From contig CAWFMF010000004.1 in NCBI GenBank assembly GCA_963816985.1, positions 3,348,001 through 3,412,000 on the forward strand: DNA of 64,000 nt. The letters run 5' to 3'. The position numbers and the translations under genes were made by a program. Each line of letters starts with the position of its first letter. Positions within the stretch are counted from its first letter, which is position 1. Under the pieces are notes generated by a model. The model was not told where the DNA came from. It was given only the letters and a program-made list of their open reading frames with translations, and did no database searches. The DNA is from JAIVJM01 sp963816985 (GTDB taxonomy: Bacteria; Acidobacteriota; Blastocatellia; Pyrinomonadales; Pyrinomonadaceae). Shown piece after piece: positions 15,871 through 25,050 of the stretch.

Positions 15871-16851
15871 GGCGGCGCTCTCCGCCGTGCCGCTCATGAG
15901 GCGCGCGTAGTCGCCGCTGTCCACCCACTTGAGGATTTCCGAGACGCGCCAGACCGGGAACGGATGCGAGAGGCCGGAGGTGATGATGTCGGCCCAGAAG
16001 CGGTCGAGCGCCTTCTCGTCGTAGGTCTTCTGGAAGTCGCGCGCCTGTTGGAGGAACTGCTCGTAGTCCACCTTCGAGGCGAACGTCCCGCCGCAGAGCT
16101 TCATCATCGTCCGCCCGATGACATCGGGGACTTGCGTGACGAGGAGCGCCGCGCGGTCGCACGAAAGCTCGGCGCGTCGCGCCCACGCGAGGAGGGCCGC
16201 GCGCATCGTCCCCGAAAGAATCTGCGCGACGAGGCCCGCGACGGGCGCGGCGGCGATGGCGACGTTGGCGAGAGCTTCGAGGAGCCGCGCCGCCGTCAGG
16301 TAAAGCACGTGCTCGGCGTGGATGTGTCCGACTTCGTGGGCGACGACGGCGAGCACTTCCTCGTCCGTCAGACGCTCGATGAGAGACGAGTGGAGGACGA
16401 TGATCGGATTCTTGACGCCGCCCGTGAAGGCGTTGACGATGGGGTTCTGCTGGACGAACAGCTCAGGCATGTCCACGCCGAGAGTCGTGCAGGCGACTTG
16501 GAGCTTGGCGTGAAGGTCGGGGCACTGGTGCGGCGTGACCTTGACGGCGCTCGCCGTGAAGATGACGCGGATGGCCGACTCGCCCGTCACTTCGAGGAGC
16601 TTCTTGAGCGCCGAGTCAATGCCCGGTATCGCCTTCAAAGCGGCGAGCGCGCGGCTGTCTGAAGGGTGCACGTAGTCGTGCTTGTTCAGCTCCGCGAACT
16701 TCTTGTGCGGCTCGCCGGAGAGGAGGAGGCGGCAGCGCCCGCACCTCGCGTTCCCGCCGTCGGCGCGGGTCTGGTTCAACTGTCCGCAGTAGCGGCAGCG
16801 CAAGGTCTCGCCGCCGTTTGAGTCTGAAGACACGGTCTCGATGTCCGCCAT
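15865..16851 (-). CDS. M48-family zinc metallopeptidase with N-terminal zinc ribbon
   Basis: 328 residues from ATG 16851; a TTG seven codons upstream is possible, but AAGGGGA lies 8 bases before ATG 16851. Residues ~19-40 form a zinc ribbon (two CxxC pairs in CRYCGQLNQ and CGRC). The M48 catalytic motif VVAHEVGHIHAEH (HExxH) lies near residue 178, followed by hydrophobic helices (ALANVAIAAAPVAGLVAQIL) and an ELSCDRAALL segment with the third zinc ligand Glu. Related to HtpX-type proteases. The single hydrophobic region suggests peripheral or single-pass membrane association. The ribbon plus M48 combination is known but uncommon. Confidence 0.85.
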   Translation of the reverse strand: MADIETVSSDSNGGETLRCRYCGQLNQTRADGGNARCGRCRLLLSGEPHKKFAELNKHDYVHPSDSRALAALKAIPGIDSALKKLLEVTGESAIRVIFTASAVKVTPHQCPDLHAKLQVACTTLGVDMPELFVQQNPIVNAFTGGVKNPIIVLHSSLIERLTDEEVLAVVAHEVGHIHAEHVLYLTAARLLEALANVAIAAAPVAGLVAQILSGTMRAALLAWARRAELSCDRAALLVTQVPDVIGRTMMKLCGGTFASKVDYEQFLQQARDFQKTYDEKALDRFWADIITSGLSHPFPVWRVSEILKWVDSGDYARLMSGTAESAAA

Positions 16852-16969
16852 TCGTGATTCCCCTTCGGTCAAAACAAAAAGTGACTTGGCCCGCCGGGAA
16901 GACTCAGTTGTGGAGGGCCGCTTTGTTGCCGCAAGTATTAACGATTGTGTGGCGCGAGGGCAAGCAGAG

Positions 16970-17054
16970 AGAAGATGTTAGATGTCAGATGTTAGATGTC
17001 AGAGAAAGCAGGCGGTCTGCACTAACATCTAGCATCTGACATCTAACATCTTCT
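16970..17054. repeat. Heptamer-word hairpin, word family AGATGTT/AGATGTC
   Basis: Left arm 16970-17002 and right arm 17022-17054 pair over 33 positions, with the outer 21 perfect, around a GC-rich 19-base loop. Words match the hairpin at 1987-2064. The element abuts the purH stop codon (minus strand, TAA at 17056-17058) and lies 118 bases upstream of the M48 start. Confidence 0.87.
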
Positions 17055-17055
17055 T

Positions 17056-18721
17056 TTAGTGTCTGAAGTGCCGGACGCCGGTGAAGACCATTGCGAGGTT
17101 GTGTTCGTCGGCGGCGGCGATTACTTCTTCGTCGCGGACGGAGCCGCCGGGCTGGATGACGGCGGTGATGCCGTGACGGGCGGCTTCGTCTATGCCGTCG
17201 CGGAAGGGGAAGAAGGCGTCGGAGGCGAGGACGGAGCCCTCGACGGGGAGTTGCGCGCGCGTCGCGCCGAGGCGGACTGAGTCCACACGCGACATTTGCC
17301 CCGCGCCGACGCCGACGGTCTGGCCCGCGCGCGCGTAGACGATGGCGTTCGACTTCGTGTGTTTGCAGACCGTCCACGCGAACAGTAGGGCTTCGATTTC
17401 CTCTTCGGTCGGCTGCCTCCGCGAGACGACTTTGAGGTCGGCGCGCGTCAGGCGGTGTGTGTCGCGCGTCTGCGCGAGGAGGCCGCCCGTGATTCTTTTG
17501 AAGTCGAGCCCGGTGGCCGTGCCCGCCTCGCCCGCGCGGAGGATGCGGAGGTTCTTCTTCGACTTCAAGACTTCCACGGCGCGCTCTTCAAAGTCGGGCG
17601 CGACGACGACCTCGGTGAAAATCTCCGTGAGGGCGCGGGCCGCCGTCTCGTCCACGGTGCGGTTGAAGGCGACGACGCCGCCGAAGGCCGAGACGGGGTC
17701 GGTCGCGTGCGCGCGCCGGTAAGCCTCTTCGGGCGACGCGCCCGTGCCGACGCCCGCCGGGTTCATGTGCTTGATGACGGCGCAGGCCGTCTCGTCGAAG
17801 TCGCAGACGAGCTGCCACGCGGCGTCGGCGTCCACGTAGTTGTTGAAGGACATCTCCTTGCCGCCAAGCACTTCGGCGTGCGCGACTCCGCCCCGCTCGC
17901 CCGTGTCGTAGAGCGCCGCCTTCTGATGCGGGTTCTCGCCGTAACGAAGATCGGAGAGGCGGCTCATCGTCCACTTCGCGAGGTCGGGAAGAGTCCCCGC
18001 TTTTGAATAGGTCTGAGGCGCGTTTCGGGTATGCCGCCAGACACCATCGCTCCACCGCCGCGTCCCCTGGTCGTGAGGCAGCATCTGAGAGCATCTCCGG
18101 CATGACAGCCGGTGCGAGGTAGGCGAAGATGGCGGAGTCGTAAGTTGAAGTGCGCTGGAAGGCACCGAGCGCGAGCCGCCTGCGAGTGTTGTAACTCAGC
18201 GCGCCGCCTGTCCGTTGCAGCTCTTCCGTCAGCGCCGCGTAGTCATCGGGCGAGACAACGACGGCCACGTCCTTAAAATTTTTGGCGGCGGAACGAATCA
18301 TCGCCGGGCCGCCGATGTCTATCTGCTCGACGGCCTCTTCGAGCGTGACGCCCTCGCCGCGCGCGATTGTTTGCTCAAAGGGGTAGAGGTTGATGACGAC
18401 GAGATCAATCAACTCGATGCCGTGCTCTTCGGCGGCGCGCACGTGCTCGGCGTTGTCGCGCACGGCGAGGAGCGCGCCGTGAATGCGCGGGTGGAGCGTC
18501 TTGATGCGACCGTCCATCATTTCGGGAAAGCCGGTCACGTCAGACACGTCACGCACTTCGACTCCGGCCTCGCGCAGAGCCCGCGCCGTCCCGCCCGTGC
18601 TCAGAATCTCAACATTGAAGCGGCGCAAATGCTGTGCGAATTCGACGAGGCCCGTCTTGTCGGAGACGCTCAGGAGCGCGCGGCGGATTTGCCGGAGACC
18701 TTCTGTATTTTGTTCAGCCAT
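17056..18721 (-). pseudogene. purH: Bifunctional IMP cyclohydrolase/AICAR formyltransferase, interrupted by a frameshift
   Basis: The last two steps of de novo IMP synthesis. The cyclohydrolase half reads from ATG 18721 (RALLSVSDKTGLVEFAQHL, STGGTARALREAGVEV, GRIKTLHPRIHGALL). The AICAR transformylase half reads in the next frame to 17056 (LRYGENPHQKAALYD, KHMNPAGVGTG, FPFRDGIDEAA, ending HFRH). Total length is one base over a multiple of three, so a single extra base between about 17990 and 18130 explains the break; repaired length is 554 residues. The linker between the halves is ~25 residues longer than in E. coli PurH and unlike the family. Because purH is usually essential, sequencing error is as likely as true inactivation. 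Confidence 0.82.
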
Positions 18722-18815
18722 GAAATGAATCCGTAGAGAGATGATGTCGGAAGAACGGAAGCGGGATTGTAACTCTTCATTCGTTAACCGTCACCCGGAC
18801 TGAAAGGCGCGCGGG

Positions 18816-19850
18816 TCACTTGTCGTCGGCTTTGTGTTCATACCCGGCGCGCAACTGCCGGACGCGGAGCTTGCGGTGCGCGCCCGAAGAGAGTCGCACT
18901 TCGACGGCGTGGAAGCCTTCCGCGCGCCGTTCGGCTTCGCCCGCGTAGTAGCCGATGACGTACTGTCCGAGGAGGTCGTCGGCGATGGCCTTGAAGACGG
19001 GGCCGAGGTCGTACTCGGCGCGCGGGTCGAGGGCGGAGCGCGCGTCGCCGACCGTAAAGAACCTCCCGCCCGTCTGCTCGGCCAACTCGCGGAACCCTTT
19101 GCTGGGGCGGCGTGCGACGAGGCGGCCCTCGCGCGGCGTGAAGAGCGGCAGGTGAATGACGTAGAAGGAGACGCCGCCCGCGCGTGCTTCTTCGACGACG
19201 TTCGCGGCCCGCGCGGCGCTCGCGGTGTCGAGGCCGTCGCTGATGAGGATGACGATGCGGCGCTCGGCGGGCTCGCTTGTGCCTTGTGCGAAGACGCGGA
19301 CGGCGGCGAGCGCCGCGTCGAAGATGGAAGTCCTTCGGTCGGGCTCAGCCGAGATGCGGAACGCCTCGCGGGCGCGGCGGATGTCGTTGGTGAAGGGGAG
19401 CGCGAGTTCGGGCCGCTCGCGGAAGTGCATGACGGCGACGCGCGAGCGCGCGCCGAAGCGGGAGAAGATGGCGAGCGCCGTCTCGCGCTGCTGCGTGATG
19501 AGGTCGCGCGTGCTGCCCGAAGCGTCGAGGAGGAAGAGGAGCGCGACGCGCTCAGTCCCCGCCGCGAAGTAAGTCGTCTCGACCGCGCGCCCGCCGTCGC
19601 GCACCTCGAAGTCACTCTTTTGCAGGCCGGGGACGCGCCGCCCTCCGGCGTCGGTGACGAAGACGGGGACGGTCACGAGGTCTGTGCGGACGCGGACGAC
19701 CTCTTCGGACGCATCAACGGTCTCGTCTTGTGCGTGGACATTAAAGACGCAGAGTTGGAGAAGGAGCGCGAGAACTGAGAGAGAGACGGAGCGTGCGGCG
19801 CGCGGCGAGAGTGTGGGTCTGAGGCGGGCCGCTGCGCGTGGAAGACTCAT
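18816..19850 (-). CDS. VWFA-related Acidobacterial domain protein (secreted)
   Basis: 344 residues with signal peptide (SLSVLALLLQLCVFNV, cut near VHAQ). An N-terminal strand region typical of the Acidobacterial VWFA family (RVRTDLVTVPVFVTD, GLQKSDFEVRDGG) precedes a von Willebrand A domain from ~105. The MIDAS metal site is visible as LDASGSTRD (DxSxS), with Thr in DRRTSIFDAAL and Asp in ILISDGLDTAS. This domain group (TIGR03436) is strongly expanded in Acidobacteria and its role is unknown. It is preceded 12 bases upstream by a 25-codon membrane ORF and is followed by purH on the same strand. Confidence 0.87.
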   Translation of the reverse strand: MSLPRAAARLRPTLSPRAARSVSLSVLALLLQLCVFNVHAQDETVDASEEVVRVRTDLVTVPVFVTDAGGRRVPGLQKSDFEVRDGGRAVETTYFAAGTERVALLFLLDASGSTRDLITQQRETALAIFSRFGARSRVAVMHFRERPELALPFTNDIRRAREAFRISAEPDRRTSIFDAALAAVRVFAQGTSEPAERRIVILISDGLDTASAARAANVVEEARAGGVSFYVIHLPLFTPREGRLVARRPSKGFRELAEQTGGRFFTVGDARSALDPRAEYDLGPVFKAIADDLLGQYVIGYYAGEAERRAEGFHAVEVRLSSGAHRKLRVRQLRAGYEHKADDK

Positions 19851-19861
19851 GCCGCCACGGG

Positions 19862-19939
19862 CTAGAACAGGAAGCGCCCGAAGAAGAGGAGGCTCAGGAT
19901 GATGACGAGTGTGAAGATGATGATTTTGATGGTAGACAC
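19862..19939 (-). CDS. 25-residue single-pass membrane micro-protein
   Basis: A GTG-started frame (19937-19939) encoding MSTIKIIIFTLVIILSLL then FFGRFLF and TAG. It is almost entirely one hydrophobic helix with one Lys near the N terminus and one Arg near the C terminus. AGAGGA lies ~9 bases upstream of the GTG as RBS. It ends 11 bases before the start of the VWFA gene, so the two are probably co-translated. Small membrane peptides like this commonly act as stabilisers or regulators of a neighbour, but no function can be assigned. Confidence 0.55.
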   Translation of the reverse strand: MSTIKIIIFTLVIILSLLFFGRFLF

Positions 19940-20133
19940 GGCCAAGTTCCTCTAGGTCGAATAAACGCCCCCTTGAAGGTCTGCATTTTATCGGCGCTCG
20001 GAGGGCATGTCAACGTCAGGTCAGAAGTCTTCAGCGCCTTTCGCGCCCGATTATCGTTTCAAATTATTACGCGGGCCGCGCGCGCGCGGTTCCGACATTC
20101 ATCGCCCGGAAGAGGTGGGCCGGGCGCGTTTCA

Positions 20134-20161
20134 ACGGCGGGCGGATTAATGCTATAGTTCC
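20134..20161 (+). promoter_or_regulatory. Candidate sigma-70-type promoter
   Basis: TTCAAC, 17 bases, then TATAGT, about 60 bases upstream of the TTG start at 20220. The remainder of 19940-20219 shows no other coding signal. The -35 is weak. Confidence 0.35.
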
Positions 20162-20219
20162 GGCGGTTTTCTCTCGCAAAACAGTTGAATCGAGAGACTT
20201 TTTTCGGGCCGGGAGACCT

Positions 20220-20594
20220 TTGGGATTTAGATTTTCAAGCAGAGACGGGAGCCGCGCGGCGTCGCCTTTGGCGACCTTGCTGCTGCTCGCGCTCTTCGGG
20301 CACGCCTTCTTCGCCAGCGCGACGCACTTCCACCGCGTCCGCAGCGCCGGAGGCTCTTCGCCCGTGGCGTCGGTCGGCGAGCGCGAGGGCGCGCAGCAGT
20401 CGCCCACTTCGGGCGGCCACGCCGAATGTCTCCTCTGCCGGCTCCAGCGAAACTACGTCTCCAACCTCCAGCACACCACCACGGAAATCGTCGCGCCCGC
20501 GTGCCGGCCTCAAGGCCACCTCGACACGTGGGCCGCGTCCGTCTCCGCCGCGCACTTCCTCGCGCCTTCGGGGCGCGCTCCGCCACACGCATAA
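20220..20594 (+). CDS. Exported His/Cys-containing small protein (DUF2946-like)
   Basis: From TTG 20220 (GGGAG 5-9 bases upstream) 124 residues. Residues ~12-33 are hydrophobic (LATLLLLALFGHAFFASA), followed by a His-containing region and HAECLLCRLQRNYVSNLQ. The hydrophobic helix, His cluster and CxxC resemble DUF2946-type proteins, which often sit beside TonB receptors for metals. Here a ZnuD-like receptor follows. The frame stays open upstream to 20007, but that part is Arg/Gly-rich and unlikely to be translated. Function inferred as metal binding at the envelope; moderate certainty. Confidence 0.55.
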   Translation: MGFRFSSRDGSRAASPLATLLLLALFGHAFFASATHFHRVRSAGGSSPVASVGEREGAQQSPTSGGHAECLLCRLQRNYVSNLQHTTTEIVAPACRPQGHLDTWAASVSAAHFLAPSGRAPPHA

Positions 20595-20812
20595 AAAGAA
20601 GACCCGGAAACGAGTCCGAGCGTCCGCCTAAGGGCGCGGGCCTCCTCTTGATTCGCCCGTTCGTGCTCGACTCCGAGAGCCCGACGCGGCGGCTCAAGTA
20701 GAGTGCAGTACGTACTCGTTTTCGGCGTCCACGAACGACGAAAGATGCGTGCGAGTCTTCATCTCAAGGCGACTCGTCGAACCGTGGAGTTGAAGTCGAG
20801 GAGAAAGTCTTT

Positions 20813-23089
20813 ATGCGGCGGAAGAAGTTTTCGGCATTCATCATTCTGGCAATCCTGTTTTCACTCTCTCCCACGCGTGGTCTCGCGCAGACGGCGGGCG
20901 GGACGGTGCGCGGCGCTATCACTCTGGCCGACGGGGGGACGGCGCTGCACAACGTCATCGTCACTCTCGTCCAACTCAAGCGTTCGGTCGAGACCGACGA
21001 GCACGGCGCTTACGAATTCCAGAACGTCCCGCCGGGGACGTACACGATTCTGGCCCACATGGAGGGTTTCCCCGACGCGACGCAGCCGACGACTGTGACG
21101 GCGGGCGGCGTCGTCACGCTCGACTTCCGAATGAGCCTCACGGGCCTGCGCGAGGAAGTGACCGTCACGGCGACCGGAACCGAGCAGACCACATTCGAGT
21201 CCTTTCAGGCCGTGACCACGCTCGACTCCGTGAAGATTGCCGAGGAGAGCCACACCGGGCTCGGCGAGGTTCTGGAAAAAGAGCCGGGCGTCTCGAAGCG
21301 GAGCTTCGGCCCCGGCAACTCGCGGCCCGTCATCCGCGGCTTCGACGGCGACCGCGTGCTCGTCTTGCAGGACGGCGTGCGCACCGGCTCGCTCGGCTCG
21401 CAGTCGGGCGACCACGGCGAGCCCGTGGACGTGCTCTCGCTCGAACGTCTCGAAGTCGTCAAAGGCCCGGCGACGCTGCTCTACGGCAGCAACGCCGTCG
21501 GCGGCGTCGTCAACGCCGTGACCGGGCACGACTACGCGCATCAAGGGTGGCGCGGCTATCTGACCGGCATCGGCGGGACGACGAACAGTCAGGGCGGCGC
21601 GTCGGGCGGCGTCGAGTACGGCACGGGCCACTGGATGATCTGGGGCAACGCGAGCGCGCAGCGCACGGGGGATTACAACACCCCGCTCGGCAGAGTCCCG
21701 AACTCGAAGACGCGCAGCCTCTACGGCCTCGGCGGGTTCGGCTGGTACGGCGACAAGGGCTTCTTCAGCGGCAGCTACAGTCTCGACGACCGCCGCTACG
21801 GCGTGCCCTTCGCCGCGCGGTTCGAGGGCGGGGAAGAGGAAGCAGCAGCTTCTCCCGCGCGCGCCGCCTTCGGCGGAAATCTTTTCGCCGCCGAGGCCGC
21901 GGAGGAAGAGCAGATTGATTTGAAGATGCGCCGCCACGACGTGCAATTCAACGGCGGCTTCCGCGAGCTTAAATCGTTCGTGGACTCGTTCCGCCTGACG
22001 CTCGACTACAGCGACTATCAACATCAGGAACTCGAAGGCGAGACGGTCGGCACCATCTTCAACAACAAGCAGTTCGTCTATCGAGGCGTCTTCGGCCAGC
22101 GCAAGACGGGCAGGCTGACGGGGAGCTTCGGCTTTTCCGGCTTCCACCGCGACTACGAGACCATCGGCGCGGAGACGCTCTCGCCGCCCGTCAAGCAGAA
22201 CTCCTTCGCCGTCTTCGCGCTCGAATCCATAGAATTCGAGCGCGTCTCGTTCCAACTCGGCGGGCGCGTCGAACACAACGGCTACGACCCCACGGGCTTG
22301 CAGGCTCGCTCCTTCACCGGCTTCTCCGGCGCGGCGGGCGTCCGCTTCGAACTGTGGAAGGGCGGGGCCTTCGTCGCCAACTACACGCACTCGTACCGCG
22401 CGCCCGCGCTCGAAGAGCTTTACAACTTCGGCCCGCACGTCGGCAATCTCTCTTTCGAGATCGGCAACCCCGACCTCACGCCCGAACGCAACAACGGCAT
22501 AGACTTCTCGCTCCGCCACCAATCGAAGCGCGTCCGCGCACAGGCCAACTTCTTCCACTACGCCATCAAAGACTTCGTCTTCCTCGCGCCCGTGGACGAG
22601 GACGGCGACGGCTCCGTGGACGTTGAAGACGGCCTCACCGTCGCCCGTTATCTGCAAGGCGACAGCCGCTACTACGGCACTGAGTTAGACCTCGACTTCG
22701 CCGTGCATGAGAAGCTCTGGCTCAACCTCGGCATGGATTATGTGAACGCCGAACTGAAGGAGACCAAAACGCCGGTGCCGCGCATCCCGCCCATGCGCGC
22801 CCACGTCGGCTTCGACGCGCGGCTCGGCGGCCTGAGCGTCCGACCCGAAGCCGTCTTCGTCCGCGACCAGGAGCGACTCTTCCCGACCGAGACGCGCACC
22901 GCCGGGTACACCGTCTTCAACGTCGTCGGCTCCTACACGATCCCCCGGCAGCACTACGCGCACATCTTCTCGGTCAACGCCTTCAACCTCGGCGACCGCC
23001 TCTACCGCAACCACCTCTCCTTCATCAAGGAACTCGCCCCCGAAATCGGTCGCGGCGTGCGCTTCACCTACACCGTCCGCTTCTTCTGA
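20813..23089 (+). CDS. TonB-dependent outer-membrane receptor (ZnuD/metal type)
   Basis: 758 residues: signal peptide (FIILAILFSLSPT, cut near LAQT), a carboxypeptidase-regulatory-like beta domain (~25-110, DEHGAYEFQNVPPGTYTIL), the plug (~130-235, EVLEKEPGVSKR, RPVIRGFDGDRVLVLQDGV, GPATLLYGSNAVGGVVNAV), and a 22-strand barrel ending in aromatic Phe (YTVRFF). The plug text SLGSQSGDHGEPVD resembles the ZnuD zinc-receptor subgroup, so zinc or another divalent metal is a reasonable guess. The barrel has a Glu/Ala-rich loop (GGEEEAAAS) and an acidic DEDGDGSVDVEDG loop that could bind cations. Confidence 0.88.
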   Translation: MRRKKFSAFIILAILFSLSPTRGLAQTAGGTVRGAITLADGGTALHNVIVTLVQLKRSVETDEHGAYEFQNVPPGTYTILAHMEGFPDATQPTTVTAGGVVTLDFRMSLTGLREEVTVTATGTEQTTFESFQAVTTLDSVKIAEESHTGLGEVLEKEPGVSKRSFGPGNSRPVIRGFDGDRVLVLQDGVRTGSLGSQSGDHGEPVDVLSLERLEVVKGPATLLYGSNAVGGVVNAVTGHDYAHQGWRGYLTGIGGTTNSQGGASGGVEYGTGHWMIWGNASAQRTGDYNTPLGRVPNSKTRSLYGLGGFGWYGDKGFFSGSYSLDDRRYGVPFAARFEGGEEEAAASPARAAFGGNLFAAEAAEEEQIDLKMRRHDVQFNGGFRELKSFVDSFRLTLDYSDYQHQELEGETVGTIFNNKQFVYRGVFGQRKTGRLTGSFGFSGFHRDYETIGAETLSPPVKQNSFAVFALESIEFERVSFQLGGRVEHNGYDPTGLQARSFTGFSGAAGVRFELWKGGAFVANYTHSYRAPALEELYNFGPHVGNLSFEIGNPDLTPERNNGIDFSLRHQSKRVRAQANFFHYAIKDFVFLAPVDEDGDGSVDVEDGLTVARYLQGDSRYYGTELDLDFAVHEKLWLNLGMDYVNAELKETKTPVPRIPPMRAHVGFDARLGGLSVRPEAVFVRDQERLFPTETRTAGYTVFNVVGSYTIPRQHYAHIFSVNAFNLGDRLYRNHLSFIKELAPEIGRGVRFTYTVRFF

Positions 23090-23107
23090 GAGAGACTGCG
23101 ACTTCGG

Positions 23108-23401
23108 GCAGAAGCCCGACCGTGAAGGAAGGCGTTAGGATTGGTGACTATCCCCGAAGGGGATTGAGATAATAGCCGGGGGCAAGTGCGGAGCACGCCG
23201 CCCCCGGAACAGACGAGGAAAGGACTCCGACCCTGAAGGGGTCGCACCTCTACGTTGAAGGTGCGACCCCTTCAGGGTCGAATCTTTCATCTACCATGAC
23301 CGGGGGCGTCGCAAACTTCGTTTGCTTTGCCCCCGGCTATTATCTTCTGCCCTTTCAGGGCATTCACTCACATACGCCCTCCCTCACGGTCGGGCCTCTG
23401 C
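23108..23401. repeat. Composite nested-palindrome element, copy 1
   Basis: Three nested inverted repeats. The outermost 27-base arms are 23108-23134 and 23375-23401 (four or five mismatches). A perfect 19-base stem pairs 23167-23185 with 23327-23345 (AGATAATAGCCGGGGGCAA). The inner perfect 22-base stem pairs 23228-23249 with 23259-23280, built on CGACCCTGAAGGGGTCGCAC. CCCCGAAGGGG and CCCTTTCAGGG mini-hairpins flank the middle stem. It fills the gap between the TonB receptor and the peptidase gene. A second copy lies at 61149-61375 in reverse orientation. Confidence 0.88.
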
Positions 23402-23448
23402 CATGCGCTCTTTCTGGAAAGAGAGAGTCCTGTGCTTTAATCGGATGT

Positions 23449-24945
23449 GTGAGCAGAGCGCCGAAAAACTTCAGCCGTGTGTGCGGAGTCCTGTTCTTCC
23501 TGCACATGGCCCTGACCTCGAACGCGCAGGGGCTTGATGTCAACATCAAGGTCGTCAACGTCGCCCCGGCGCGCATTCAAGTCGAAGGTAAGAGGACGGC
23601 GGGCGTCGCCGCTTGGTCGTTCCGCAACGTCTACGGCGGCGCGAGCGGCCTCGGCGCGAGAATCGAAAGCCTTCGACTCGCCGACGAGACCGGCTCGGAA
23701 GTGTCCGTCCGCCAACTCGCGCCCGGTGAGTTCGAGGCCGCGCGCCCCGCCACGCGCTTCAGCTACACGCTCAAACTCGACCCGCCCGCCTTCATCACTG
23801 ACGCCGCGCACGTCTCCTGGCTCAACGCCGAACGCGGCCTCCTCATGCTCGGCGACCTGCTGCCCCTGCCCGCGTCGAAGGCGAGCGTCAAGCTCACTCT
23901 CCCGCAGGGTTGGAGCGCGCTCTCGACCGAAGAGAAAACCGCCGCCGGGACATTCGAGACTGACGCAGCGGAAGACGCCGTCTTCGTCATCGGACGCGAC
24001 TTGCGCGAGCGGCGCGGGCGCGTCGGCGCGATGTCGTTCACACTGGCGACCGTCGGCGAGTGGGCCTTCAACGACGACGAAGCCGCCGAGTCCGTCAACG
24101 AGCTTCTTAAAGACTACGAGAAAATCTTCGGCGGCCCGCCGCGCCAGCGCGTCCTCGTCGCCCTCGTCCCGCCCCCGCATCCCGCGCCCGCAACCTTCTG
24201 GAGCGCCGAGACGCGCGGCGGCACGGTCACGCTCCTTTCGGGGCGGATGCCGACCAAGCTGACGGCGACGGCGCAACTGAGCGGCGCTCTCGGCCACGAG
24301 CTGCTCCACCTCTGGGTTCCCAACGCGCTCGCGCTCGAAGGCAACTACGACTGGTTCTACGAAGGCTTCACCAACTACCTCGCTCTCCGCGCCGGGATGC
24401 GCCGTGGGCAATTAACTTTTCAGGATTATCTGAACGCCCTCGGTCGCGCCTTCGACGGTTACAAGTCCGCGCGCGGGGCGCAGGAACTCTCCCTGCCCGA
24501 CGCCTCGGAGCGTCGCTGGTCGAACAGCACTTCGCTCGTCTACAGCAAAGGGATGCTCGTCGCCTTCCTCTACGACTTGACCCTCCTCAACCGCTCGCGC
24601 GGCAAGAGTGCGCTCGAAGACGCTTATGCCGAACTCTTCCGTCGCCATCGAAGCGGGATGAGCAGGGAAGACGGGAACCGCGCCGTCGTCAATGTCCTCA
24701 GCAGTCTGCAAGGGATGAGCGATTTCACCTCCCTTTATGTTCAAGGCGCGACGGAGATAAATCTCGCCGCGAGCGTCGCACCGTTCGGGTTAGAGATAGT
24801 CCCCGGCGGCGTGCGCACACACCTCGCCGTCGTCGCATCACCCTCCGGCGCGCAACGCGATTTGCTGCGCAAACTGGGTTACAATAACAAGCTCGACGCC
24901 GAAGCGCGGCGGCTCCGTCAGCAGATGAAAAAGCGGCTCCCCTGA
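23449..24945 (+). CDS. M61-like gluzincin metallopeptidase, exported
   Basis: From GTG 23449, 498 residues with a hydrophobic signal (VCGVLFFLHMALTS, cut near NAQG). The zinc motif GHELLHLW (HExxH) lies at about 285, with the third ligand Glu in WFYEGFTNYLAL ~20 residues later, as in M61/M1 gluzincins. The N-terminal beta-rich region (~30-150) resembles the M61 N-terminal domain. The PDZ domain often found at the C terminus is not obvious. The open frame runs upstream to 23296 through the repeat element, which is not credible coding sequence, so the start is placed after it. No strong RBS is seen. Confidence 0.75.
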   Translation: MSRAPKNFSRVCGVLFFLHMALTSNAQGLDVNIKVVNVAPARIQVEGKRTAGVAAWSFRNVYGGASGLGARIESLRLADETGSEVSVRQLAPGEFEAARPATRFSYTLKLDPPAFITDAAHVSWLNAERGLLMLGDLLPLPASKASVKLTLPQGWSALSTEEKTAAGTFETDAAEDAVFVIGRDLRERRGRVGAMSFTLATVGEWAFNDDEAAESVNELLKDYEKIFGGPPRQRVLVALVPPPHPAPATFWSAETRGGTVTLLSGRMPTKLTATAQLSGALGHELLHLWVPNALALEGNYDWFYEGFTNYLALRAGMRRGQLTFQDYLNALGRAFDGYKSARGAQELSLPDASERRWSNSTSLVYSKGMLVAFLYDLTLLNRSRGKSALEDAYAELFRRHRSGMSREDGNRAVVNVLSSLQGMSDFTSLYVQGATEINLAASVAPFGLEIVPGGVRTHLAVVASPSGAQRDLLRKLGYNNKLDAEARRLRQQMKKRLP

Positions 24946-25050
24946 AGAGAAATATTCGGCGGCTGAATTCCTGAGCGGAAGAGCGATACAATAATCATTC
25001 GGGCGGCAGTGCGACCGCAGACGGCAAACGGCACAAGGACTCCTTTCAGC

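Noticed and set aside
17588..18721. Treating purH as two separate functional genes (cyclohydrolase and transformylase)
   Set aside because: The second half has no credible start or RBS, and both open frames run far past the domain boundary in nonsense sequence; one frameshifted gene is simpler.
20007..20219. The N-terminal extension of the DUF2946-like ORF
   Set aside because: Arg/Gly-rich, no signal features, and it covers the candidate promoter; TTG 20220 with GGGAG upstream is preferred.
20595..20812. A riboswitch (cobalamin type) ahead of the TonB receptor
   Set aside because: No B12-box or conserved core could be seen; only a weak imperfect stem near 20600-20650.
20861..22657. A 598-codon minus-strand ORF opposite the TonB receptor
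   Set aside because: Arg/Ala/Val-rich shadow of a G+C-rich gene; no RBS, no family motifs. The same applies to the ORFs opposite groEL (46451-47698), the PPIase (6322-7545) and the metallo-hydrolase (8853-9920).
23296..23448. The upstream extension of the gluzincin peptidase frame
   Set aside because: It reads through the nested-palindrome element and has no signal peptide at its start; the hydrophobic signal begins only after 23449.
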